A program made the position numbers and the translations under genes. The notes below the pieces were generated by a model. The model was not told where the DNA came from. It did not search any database and saw only the letters and a list, made by a program, of their open reading frames with translations. Positions 25,401 to 35,944 of a stretch of DNA of 64,000 nucleotides are shown one piece after another. Source of the stretch: Tetmemena sp. SeJ-2015 (lineage: Eukaryota; Ciliophora; Spirotrichea; Sporadotrichida; Oxytrichidae); contig JAJKFJ010023569.1 in NCBI GenBank assembly GCA_027382625.1, positions 1 through 64,000 on the forward strand, read 5' to 3'. Within the stretch, counting starts at the first letter, position 1; the number at the start of each line of letters is the position of its first letter.

Positions 25401-26870
25401 TTAAGATACTTTTTCCACATGTGTAAAGGCTCACAGTAAAAAGAGCATGGATGAAATAGATGAATTTAACGATGGAAGCAGGCATCTTACTTCAAAGCGT
25501 CCTTACATATATTTAAATCATTTGAATATTTTTAGTCCAATTGGAAGTTAGTAGATATTTTTCTTCAAAGAATAGGGCTTGAGACAGAGTTCACATAAAA
25601 ATATCAATATGGACGAATAGTTATCATAGAATTTAATAATGTGAATTTTTAATTTCCTATAATGAGAAAAAGACACAATCTAAATTCAAACCTCATATGA
25701 GTCCTCAAATTGTCAAAAATCCTCGATCAAAGAACTTAAGTCTCATTTTTATTTCACTCTCTAAAAAATGATTATTTAATCTCAGAAATTCTGAAGGAGG
25801 GTTTATGAGTAGTTCAACTCCTGCCAAATAAGAAAATATTAGCAAGTTCAGCGAAAGCAAGTCTAATTTTAGGAAGAGTTAGGGAACAGCTAAGCCTGAA
25901 GAGATTGAAGGTGTTGAAGATTTGTTAAACTTAGATAAAACTTTTCTCGAGAGTCAAAGAAACTCAAAACCTAAAAATCTACTAGCCAATGAGTAATCAG
26001 AACTGCCACTTTAAGAAAATGAGAAACCTTTAAGAAGTAGAAATGCTCCTAGTAGGCAATTTTTTTATATTTTTTTCATTATCAAAAACGCGACAGTAGT
26101 GGTATTATTAATGAGAATCTAAAGCTGCCAGTTTTAGTAGGAAGATAGAGTAACTCATCTACCAACTAAATTGATTAAATGCAGACAAGTAAAAAAGCCT
26201 AGAGCATCTATTAAAGCTTCCAATTATATTCTTAGTAACCCTCTCCGAGACAAGGAGAGGAACTTTATTCATATACAAGATATCACAACTCTCAAGCTAG
26301 AGATCCAAAAATGAAAAAGGAAGGATCATAAAATGAAGGTGCATAAAATAATTCTAAATATAGAAACTTAATAGAGGAAACTAAAAGGTTTCTTAATATG
26401 AGTTAGGCTATTGTAATTATAATTGGATTCATTTACATCATTTTTATTGATGATACCACCAAATAGATGAGTCCCTAAAAACAAGGCTAAAACAAATTTG
26501 AATATGAATCATTAATTTTAATTGGTGTATTCTTCAACGACAAAATCTAATCTGAATGTTTCTTACCTAGCTCCTAAATCCTTGATTTCCCCAAATTAGA
26601 GTAAAAATGGTCTCAGCTAAAGCTTTTACGGATCTTTATTACGCACAGATAAGAAGTCCATATTTGCATAAAACGTAGATTCTTCAGAATAAGGACTAAA
26701 ATTAAAATAACAACATGAAGATTATAATTCAGAGCATTAAAGTTATGATCTATCCTATGCTTATAATATTTTTATTTTTGCAAATAGGAGCTTGCTTGAA
26801 GATCTTATCATAGATAGAAGTTAGATCAGAAAGAATTTTAGAAAGGAGAGAGCAAGTATGAATGGCATAT
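22442..26870 (+). CDS. second long Gln/Ser/Asn-rich protein, unidentified
   Basis: Probable start at 22442 (MSQQKHKQQKQQ), continuing SSFPPYVEDQFIQQPEEI, then after an IES MGGDSSGRVKLPKKSTVF at 22784, which could instead be a separate start. Readable conserved-looking parts: SSQFDLSKIEETPLSENTT and VFGIPLINFDYIQEYEDHM at 23340-23510, a His/Gly patch (GNHSHSHGGF), and WSLIASAIFSPFACDLKQF at about 23770. Long stretches of Ser, Asn and Gln follow to about 26870. Many IESs are unresolved. No domain family is recognised; more than one gene may be present. Confidence 0.45.
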
Positions 26871-27160
26871 ATTTAAAAAAGAACAATAATTATTTAAAAT
26901 AATTTAGATTATTTAAAAAATGTCCCAAAAAATAACCTAAATATTTTATTTATACATTACTTGATTATAACTATAAATTCAAGCTTTAAATCTGATAGCA
27001 GCCAAAAATTTTTCATTCTCATTTCAATCTAAAACTCAAAATTTATATTCTAAAAGTTTTTTCTCCTGATATCTTCATTAAATCTCTAAAATTTATGGCT
27101 TTTTAAAACATTTACTGTCTTTTTTTGAAATTTTGTTTTAATTAGACATTTTTATTTCCA

Positions 27161-27543
27161 ATGATTCTATACGATAATCAAGAATCTTAAAATTAAGCTT
27201 CAGATTAATTATAAAAGGTCAATAGATAGCAAAAGGTGCAAGCTAAACTTATAAAAGTTTATTTATTTCATTAAAAGCAGCTTTTGATTTCAAATCAGAT
27301 GAATCCTAAGTTAAAATTGATAATGAACTATCTAGGCTAAAAGCTCTTAGAAACAAAAATTACAAGATTGTTAAGAAGGCAGGATCAAGCTTTAACTAGT
27401 AAGATGCTTTGAGCCAAGTCCTTCATCCATATAACAGATTATATTTTTAAAGAGAAAATTAAAGTGATAATCAAACTACAAATGCATCCATTAACAATGT
27501 AAATGAGTTGCATTGCTTTTCTCCAATAATTTTTACCAATTGA
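27161..27543 (+). CDS. small uncharacterised protein, about 120 aa
   Basis: ATG at 27161 (MILYDNQESQNQASD), TGA at 27541-27543. A 20-bp IES at 27257-27276 with pointer TAAAA joins VQAKLIKA to AFDFKSDESQ in frame. The protein is polar and Gln/Asn-rich, with a Lys/Arg-rich middle (SRLKALRNKNYKIVKK). No family is recognised. Its 3' part overlaps an opposite-strand open frame that looks leucine-rich, so one of the two is probably a shadow. Confidence 0.5.
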
Positions 27544-27755
27544 TTGAAATTTAGATTTTCAACCTTCCTTAAATTAATAAAAAGTCTGAGAGATGATACA
27601 GTAGTGAAGCAATTACAGAAAGATATATCGAGAGCTTTTTCATTATTTATAGGTCTTCCTTTTAAATTCGGATGAGAATTAAATAAGAGGAACAAGTTCT
27701 CTAGTTGATTATTATTCAATAGCTGAGAGTAAGTTTTGGTATTATTGGCAATCAA
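27471..27755 (-). other. leucine-rich open frame, doubtful
   Basis: The minus strand is open without TAA/TAG help and reads LLNNNQLENLFLLFNSHPNL, ALDISFCN and INLRKVENLNFNQL, with leucine spacing reminiscent of LRRs. It overlaps the small + strand gene, has no flanking exons I can join, and may be chance in Asn-rich DNA. Confidence 0.25.
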
Positions 27756-28131
27756 AAATAAAAAGAGGATATTAATCTACTGAGAGATTATAATTAATTT
27801 AAGATCATGGCTAAGCATTTTGTTTTTTCTTCGGTAGCTTATTTAGTAAATTTTCATCAATTTAATATTTAATCTACTCAGTTTTTATATTGATTAATTA
27901 AAAAAGATTTGAGTTGAATTGTGAAGCAGAACTTTATTTAGCCAAGTTTAAATGATTTAAATGCTCATATTTAATAAATTAATTACTAAATCTGATTTTA
28001 TTTAAATGTGAATTGTATTAGTAGTAGTTGTTATTTTAAAGTTTGATTTAGTGAGGTAGTACTTCAATACTAAGCTGCTAGTTTGCTTACTTATTAATAT
28101 ATCTATTTAAATTAATAGCAATTGAGCAATC

Positions 28132-31100
28132 ATGGGACTTTTTAGGTAAGAATCACCCGCCTCCATATCAGCATCTCTCATAATAAAAATATGCATTCAA
28201 ATTTATTACCTCTTTTCATAAGTTTAATGAATTATAAATTTGATTCATGAGTTGAGACATGCTCTTTTCCGTGATTTGATTTGCTAATTTTTAGTAATTA
28301 GCTGTTTATTTGAGGATCTTGAATGATAGTTTAATTCCCTTGTTCTAATTGCATTTTAGATCTCAGCAGGTCGATTTGTATGAGATAGTCATACCAAAGG
28401 ACATCAATTTTATACAATTTATTTATTTATAGTGACAACGATTGGGCTATCATGAATGAGTTAGGAAGAGCCAACTTCCTGCACTTCGTTCATCTAAATG
28501 CGAACGAATAGGGTCACCACCTCAAGTACTTCAACTACTTACGCAGGGCAGAAGATACCATCAAGCTTATTGAGTAAGTATATATAGCACTAAGTATAAG
28601 GAAATCATTCCAAAACATAAGTAACCAAAACTTGCTTCACCATTATGATGCTTTCAAATAAAACAAGCTTCCCTATGATGCTATTTATAAAATAAGTTTT
28701 AAAGCTAAATCAATTAGATATGTTAAAAAATATAGAGATTAAATTCTATAATGATTAAATACTTTGAATAATCAATTAGCCTATTTATATATGATGCAAA
28801 TATCTAACTGGATTTATAGTGACATGGAACTCATCTATCAGAGATTATCTTAATAAAGAAATCTATTATTTAATGAGATACAGGGTCCAAATGAAACAGC
28901 CAGCTAACTTTGATGAGTTCTTGCACAATTAAGTTATAAAAGTTGTAACTTAATATTATCCTACTTATAAATATTGAATGTGGCAGAGTTTGAGCGCTTT
29001 AAGAAGACAGGCTCACAGTAGTTGTTTTCAGAGATAGAGCACGACGTGAAAGAGAAAAGCAAGTTCCTCAAGTCTCAAGTAAAGGCAATCGATGAGATGG
29101 TAACAAGCTATCGCCTTCTCCTCGCAAAAATTAATGTTCTCCAGAATGCAGCCAATCTTTTCAGGGTATCCAGCGATGTCGATAATGGCAATTTATATAT
29201 TCCCTTAATTTAAGACTTTATAAATAAAATTAATGATGAATATCGAAACTGGTAACATGATGGAAGGAGAAACTAAGGATAGACAATTAGGGCAGTCTCT
29301 GCTAGGAGAGACTGTTTTAAGAGTGCAACACTATGGAGGAACCATCAGAAGAGCAGACTAGCTCATGTTCAAGAGACATTAATTACAAATATGGCATTAA
29401 ATTTAAGACTTCTGTTTAGATCGACCAGAGGAAAGGCATATGTGTATTTCTTCGACTTCGCTACCTCCCTTGAGGATAGAATGGTGCATGTCAATGATCA
29501 TAACGAAAAGCTTACCTATATCGTAGTTTTATTAAACAAAAAATCCTTTATGACAAATTATATAAATTTTCGAAGAAGGTCTTTATCTAAATGAGAAAGT
29601 CAGAAGAATCTTTAAGTAATTTAATGAACTAGTAATTTGATCTGTATGAGTGCAGCAGACAATATGTTTGAGCTCAAGAGAGATGAAATTTATCCTGAGC
29701 TTCTTGAATGCCTGAAATAAATAGACCTCATATTGATTATCTCTATAAATACAAGGAAAATACAAAGATGGCAATTAACGAATCTAAGCGCACCCTCAAG
29801 GACTTTATGGTCACAATAAACGAGCTGCAAGGATCTGAGTATTCACTTATCTAAATCTTCAAGTGGTATGCAGTGAAAGAAAAGGCGATCTACACTGAAC
29901 TCAATAAGCTTCGTACTTAAGATAAGGTGCTGGTTGGCTATTTCTGGTGTCCCACACGCTTTAGACAAGATATGGAGAGAAAAGTGTTTGACATCAAGGA
30001 TACTCTAGTAGCAGAAGGTCCCCACATCTAGCAGGTCAAGGATTTTGATTAAGAAGAGTACCAACCTCCTACCTTCATCCAAGTAAATGAGGTCACTTGG
30101 CCATTCTAGGAAATAGTCAACACCTACAGTATTCCTCAATATTAGGAAGTTAATCCTAGCATTTTTGCAGTAGTAACTTTCCCTTTCTTATTCGGAGTTA
30201 TGTTTGGAGATATCATGCACGGAGCCCTTCTGATAGTGTTCTCAACTATTCTCTGCTTTGCCGAGCGTAAACCAGGAACCGCTATGGGAGAACTTGGAAA
30301 ACTCAGGTATACTCTTCTCATGATGGGATTCTTCTCCTTCTACTGTGGATGGATTTATAACGACTTCACTTCAATTCCACTCAAAGTCATTTAAGACTCT
30401 TGCTATAACATCCCTCATGATCCTACTAAGCAACCAGTGACTGTAAAGAATGATTGCACATATCCTTTCGGTGTTGACCCATCTTGGTAAGCTAAATAAT
30501 TTATAAAAGCAGGTTTAATATGATGATTGTAAATTTATCTCGGAAAGAATGAGCTTGCATTCATGAACTCACTTAAAATGAAGATTTCAGTACTTTTGGG
30601 AGTCGGTCAAATGGCTTTAGGAGTTATAATGAAAGGACTCAATGCCATTTACTTCAGAAATTGTTCATTATAATTTAACTTAATTTCTCGCTCATTTTTC
30701 TTCTTCAGAAAAGGTCTAGATTTCGTTTTCGAATTCATTCCTCAAATCGTGCTTCTTTTCAGTATGTTTGGTTTTATGGATCTACTTATCATCCTAAAAT
30801 GGACAACTAACTACGAGGCAATTCCAGGATCAAACCCACCCTCAGTGATTACTTCCATGATCACCATGTTCTTGAATGGAGGAGAGCAACCTACAAATGT
30901 TGAGCAAGAGACAGAACTTATCCCATATCAACCTGCTGTAATGAGACTCTTAGTCAATATTGTTCTACTCTGCGTTCCCATTATGCTATTTGTGAAGCCA
31001 ATCATACTAAACCAAAGAGAGAAGCAAAAGCATTCCAAGCTACACGAAACTGAGGACTATCATAAAGTAGACTCTGACTTCCCCACATCTATTAATTACT

Positions 31101-31695
31101 ACGATAGAGAGACTGTAGTTGGTGAGCCTGTTCATCAGCAGATTGCTAAATCTAAAAAGCATCAAGAACACACCTTCACTGATTTATTCATTCATCAACT
31201 GATTGAAACTATCGAGTTTGTACTAGGAACTGTCTCCAATACTGCCTCTTATCTCAGACTTTGGGCTCTTTCTCTTGCTCATTCACAACTTGCTAAAGTT
31301 TTCTTTGATAACACAATCAAGACCGGTCTCTAATCAAAGTCCTTCCTCACAGTAAGTTTCTCTTTTTCTCAATGCATAATTTTTGTACTTCCTAAGTATC
31401 TAACCTCTATCAATAGTTATTCTTTGGCTACTTTGCCTTCTTGGGCTTCACTATTTCAGTACTTATGATGATGGACCTGATGGAAGCTTTCTTGCACACA
31501 CTTCGTCTACATTGGGTTGAGTTCCAAAACAAGTTCTACAAGGGTGGCGGCTCCAAGTTTGCTCCATTCTCAATTGAAGCAGCACTTTCTCAGGCAGGTG
31601 ATGAGTCCAGAGCCAGAATGGCAGCAATTGCTTCTTCAGTTGGCAGTGATTACAAGAAAGCCATTTTTTATTTTAAGCACGCAAGTTATGAGTGA
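28132..31695 (+). CDS. V-type proton ATPase subunit a (V0 sector)
   Basis: Complete gene, ATG 28132 to TGA 31693-31695. Removing three introns and nine IESs leaves 2652 bases, exactly 884 codons including stop, close to the usual 800-850 residues. The N-terminus reads [20 protein letters not shown] and continues [14 protein letters not shown], a cytosolic coiled-coil arm ([13 protein letters not shown]), [15 protein letters not shown] and [15 protein letters not shown]. The membrane half begins [17 protein letters not shown] and has [12 protein letters not shown] and [20 protein letters not shown]; the Arg of [12 protein letters not shown] corresponds to the essential proton-path arginine of the family. 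The C-terminus has [15 protein letters not shown]. It works in the proton-pumping V0 ring of acidic vacuoles and contractile-vacuole membranes. Confidence 0.96.
28146..28359 (+). other. intron 1 of V-ATPase a
   Basis: GTAAGAATC to GCATTTTAG; splices AG to A within an Arg codon, giving MGLFRSQQV. Confidence 0.85.
28404..30711 (+). other. nine IESs of the V-ATPase a gene
   Basis: Coordinates with pointer: 28404-28437 (GACA), 28930-28979 (AAT), 29193-29241 (AAT), 29377-29408 (AGA), 29531-29570 (TTTT), 29626-29636 (TAAT, 11 bp), 29730-29743 (CTC, 14 bp), 30490-30537 (TA), 30661-30711 (CTTCAGAAA). Each removal keeps the frame; the total coding length comes out divisible by three with no internal TGA. 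Confidence 0.85.
28574..28877 (+). other. intron 2 of V-ATPase a
   Basis: GTAAGTATAT to TTTAATGAG; joins TIKLIE to [11 protein letters not shown] in frame. The candidate direct repeat TGAG at the edges gives the wrong phase, favouring splicing. Confidence 0.75.
31352..31416 (+). other. intron 3 of V-ATPase a
   Basis: Canonical 65-nt intron GTAAGTTTCTC to TATCAATAG, joining KSFLT to [10 protein letters not shown]. Confidence 0.9.
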
Positions 31696-32337
31696 AGCGA
31701 AATACTAGACAAATAATAAGTCCTCTAAGTTGATCAGCACTTATAAAAAATTAGGATATCTTATTTTACTTGACAAACCTTAGAAGATTCATTTAGATTG
31801 TCTAGTGATATTTATTCTTGTTAAGGTTTTCAATAATCGCTAATAATTTTGCCCTTCGAGAATATATCAAGCTTTGATGCCTTTAAAGAAAACGTAATTT
31901 AAACTATTAAACGGTCAAGCTTGTTCACCCATAATCACACTACTCAATATTATTTAATTACTACTCAAAAGCAATTAATGGTAAATAGAAAGCACTTCAA
32001 TTTTATATCTATGACGATATTTTTAATGAAATTTTATCATTATAAACTGTCACTACTTTATCTCTTTAGTTTGTCTAACAACTTATTTATTACTGTTCTA
32101 AATATTATATATGCCATCTGCTATTAAAGCAAATATAATATAATCATAGATTCTTTAGATTCCTCCCTGCCATGATATCAAATTTGATATGATTTCAAAT
32201 ATTTTTCTAGTAAAATAGTGAAATAAAGGACATATGCCCTTTCTCCATATTCTTAAAAAGGCTATATAACAACTTTAAGAGTTATTCAAATTTGAAATTT
32301 TCAAAGTTTGTTTAAAATAATCTAAAATATAAAAGGG
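31696..32337. other. intergenic AT-rich spacer
   Basis: No coding text on either strand; contains the V-ATPase 3' flank and the upstream region of the next gene. Confidence 0.6.
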
Positions 32338-33019
32338 ATGCAACCAGGCCATTAAAACTTGAAAGACTTCGACAAAAGAACTGAGATCGAGTCTAAGAAA
32401 GTTAAGTAGCTCGCCTCAGCTATGGAGAAGGTCAAAAAATCTATGGAGTTAGAGAAAAAAGCCTACTGCATAGAACTTAGGAAGGGAATCGATCTGTACG
32501 CTCAAAATCCTTTCTTGACTGAGAATTTCAAACATATCGTATCCGATTACTCAAATAACTTAAATAGAATAGACTTTTGAGTTTATTCATAATGTTAACT
32601 TGGACAAATTAGGAGCAATTTACGACAGAGCAGGAACTCACATCAGTGATGTCTCCTGCAACGCACTAGGATACCTACCTAAGAAATTAGAGACATACAA
32701 GAAATCTATAAAAGTTAGTGACAAGATGCCAGAGGGTCTTCATAAATTGAAAGACTACGAGTATGAACGCATTCAGTACACTCGCTAAGCGCTTCTACAT
32801 TTCTTAAATGCTCAGATGCTTCTTCAAGCTTCGCAGTTTCAAATGTATGCCGACCTTTACGAGAGGCTGGAATAAGTTAATGATGCGGAGGAGATAGCTA
32901 ATAAATACGAAAACAAAGAATGGGTAGTATCTAATCTCCGCAGCTAGGGCTTCAATTTTAATAAGAAGTAGCAACCTGCAAGTGGTCAGCAATAGTAAAT
33001 GGTGCAATAGCAATAATGA
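32338..33019 (+). CDS. coiled-coil protein, possibly BAR-domain (FAM92/CIBAR-like), 213 aa
   Basis: ATG 32338 (MQPGHQNLKDFDKRTEIESK) to TGA 33017-33019. One 40-bp IES at 32562-32601 (pointer TAACTT) joins SDYSNN to LDKLGAIYDRAGTH; the remaining 642 bases are 214 codons. The protein is helical and charged: KVKQLASAMEKVKKSMELEK, KLKDYEYERIQYTRQALLHF, NAQMLLQASQFQMYADLYER, ending in a Gln-rich tail (QQPASGQQQQ). The last helices resemble the end of FAM92/CIBAR BAR domains, which bend membrane at the ciliary base, but the match is weak and another helical family is possible. Confidence 0.6.
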
Positions 33020-33910
33020 TAGCAGTGAGAGCAATTCATTTGTTTTTAACATTCTATATCATTATTTTCATGGATTTACCTGCAAGTATTTTGAATTTAG
33101 AGTTTTTAAATTTTCAATAAAGAAAAAAATGAATAAGCTCAAAATAATGATAGAGGATTCTTTTATTTATTTAGATAAATTTATTTAATATAATTATTTG
33201 TACTAAAACCATTCTCACTAAATTAACAATATAGCTATGAAAGAAAAGAGTTCAATATTAATTACTTCAATAAATGCTCAGATGGAAAAAATTTATTTTT
33301 TATAAATCGAAATGATCTGCTCTATAATATCTCTAAGGTCAGCATCTCAAAGCATTTTTGAATCTTGCCCCTTCTGCTTTACTTCAAGAATTTTATCGAC
33401 TTTTTCTGAATTAGAGTTTTGGCATTAGCTATTATTTAATACTTTGCATCTTTGAGAAATAAGGCTAAGGAAATTGCTATTGTTGCTTATCCTTGCTTTG
33501 GAAGCTATTAGAAATTGATGATAATATATTAAAGTTTAGTGCAATCATCATATTCTTCTACTTATTCCTAAAATTGGTGTGTGCCTCTTATTGCTAGTCT
33601 TAAAAATTTTCTCCTTCTTTGAAAGTTTATTTTACGATTAGCTATTTTTTGCCATCAAGGATGGTCTTTAGTCTCTCATTAATTGAAATTCAGTTACCTG
33701 TGGAACTTGAGTTAAATTCTCCAAGATTTTATTTGAGAAAATCATCATATTCTTCTTTCTTTTAGTAATTTCTTGTTTGTTATTTGAATTTTATACTTAA
33801 ATTTATTTTTTAAAGTTTATTTTTTATTTTATTTTAATAGAATATCCTTACCACCTAAAGGTTATTTTTAAATATTCGGGAGGAGTTTAATTGTCAGAAT
33901 CATAAAATAA
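33020..33910. other. intergenic AT-rich spacer
   Basis: No supported coding text; it precedes the first G-run inverted-repeat element. Confidence 0.55.
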
Positions 33911-33918
33911 AAAAATAT

Positions 33919-34516
33919 GGGGGGGGGCTTTTCCTCGACAGTAAAATTTTATAATGAATTTAGGTTAGAAAAAGTATGAATATAAGGTAATTTTTGCTGC
34001 TAAATCTGATTCTTTCAGTTATAGAGGTGTATTCGAGCATCTAAGGCTTCAAATTTAAATCCTAATTCACTCAGTTAAAGGTTAACTAGGTCTAAATAAA
34101 ATTTTAGCTAATTTTTTTTTATTATATAAAATGAATTCAATGCATTAAACAACTTTTTATGAATTAAGTTTTGGCATTAGCTATACCATTAATACTTGCT
34201 TTTTAAAAATAAGCTAAGAATTTTATGTGCCCTTCTTTGAAGCATTAAATTGTGGATATATTAAACGTTAGTCGATCATATATTCCACTTATCCCTAATT
34301 GATGTCTCTTATTATATCATAAAAAAATTAGCTTTAAAATTTATTTAGACTAGCTAACTTTAACGAGTGATTAGATTTAAATTTGAAGCCTTGATGCTCG
34401 AATACCCTCTATAACTTGAAAGTAATCAGATTTAGAGCAAAAATTACCTTATATTCATACTTTTTCTTAACCTAAATTCATTATAAAATTTTACTGTCGA
34501 GGAAAAGCCCCCCCCT
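33919..34516. mobile_element. terminal-inverted-repeat element with G-run ends (copy 1, about 597 bp)
   Basis: It begins with nine Gs followed by CTTTTCCTCGACAG and ends with the inverse (CTGTCGAGGAAAAG plus eight Cs). The arms match for roughly 170 bases (left to about 34090, right from about 34350) with small differences. Flanks carry an 8-bp duplication AAAAATAT (33911-33918 and 34517-34524), with one extra T at the right end. No transposase frame is seen inside, so it is non-autonomous. It lies between the BAR-like gene and the first PARP gene. Confidence 0.85.
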
Positions 34517-35944
34517 AAAAATATAATGTGCATTAACATTTTAATATATAAAGTATTGAAAATATTGAAATTTATTATACTTTCTTAATCTAGTTTATAA
34601 TTAAAGTTATTTTACAAATTTGATTTAATTATTTACATACTAAAATTTTCTCTAAATAACACTATTGTGGGAAGAACTCTATAAAATTATAGCACAACCT
34701 AATATCGATGAGAACTTTACGATTAGTAAAGAGCAAAGAATACAATTTACTAGTTCTCATTTTCCTCTTTGTTGTGTGATAATAAATCAATCTTTTCAAA
34801 TAAATATGCAATATTTCATTAAGTTTAAGATTCAATTTTTACTGATTATATTCTTTCTTAAAGAGTTTTATATTTATTTAAATTCCTGATATCGAATGGT
34901 TATATTTTTAAAATTAAATAATTCCAAAATAAATCAAATAAATAAACCCGAAAATTATTCATACTCAATGTTATTGAGATAAGCATCAAATGGTTTTCGT
35001 AAATTCGAAGATTTTTTGCTAAAAATGGCTAATAATTATCAATGATTATTAGTAAGAATTTATAAAGAAACCTTTTAAAAAAAACTAAACTTTATTGAAG
35101 AAATAAAATTTATAATGCTTAAAGTCTCAATTAGTGAGTAAGATAAAGTATTTTTTTAATTTCCTGAACTTTAAAATCTTTTTAATTTTGATTGATTATT
35201 TCCTTAACATCTTTGGCAGTAGTTTTCTTAGTATTTGAAAATATTTCTGGGTATTTTTTTTTAATCACTCCATTTAATCTTATAAAATGAATGCTATTTT
35301 AAAGTATTTGTTCTAATTTAAACTCTTCGATATAATAGAGTTAAGTAATAAAATTTAGTCATGCTTAAGATCGCAATAAATCTTTTTAAAGCATAAAAGT
35401 CGTTTTATTTAAAAAAAATTTGACTTGTGAATAAGTTTTTCTTTGTTAAAATGGCGTTAGAAATAATTTTTCAAAAAAGCATTGGCAAATTCAGAGATTA
35501 TATCGCCAGCTATAAATTTTTAATATGTTTAAACTAAGCATTTTTGAAGTTTTATAGTATTCTCTTCTTCTTAGATTGCATTTTAATAAATCTAAGGCTT
35601 TTAAATATTGATCATTCCTGTTTCTCTAATTTTCATATAATGAAACTCCAAGATCTTAATTTTCATTTAATTTTTTCACATTACTATTGGAAAAGAATAA
35701 AAGCTTGCTTGAATTATAAAAATATGTAATTATTAAAGATAATAAATTCTACATTTAATTTTTGTATTACTATATTTTCTTTATTCTAGTTTAGTAAATA
35801 GAGCTAAGACTTCTATTTTTATTCCTCAAATCAAGATTTAACTATAAGTTAAATAAATTTAGCAGACATAAAACTAAGCATTATTAAGTTAAAGAAAGAA
35901 ATTAACAAAACTTAAAACCGGATTAAGCTCGTGCTTTAATTTGC
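34517..35944. other. AT-rich spacer
   Basis: No gene supported. Open frames here are Phe/Ile/Lys/Asn-rich products of AT-rich DNA with no family motif. Confidence 0.5.
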
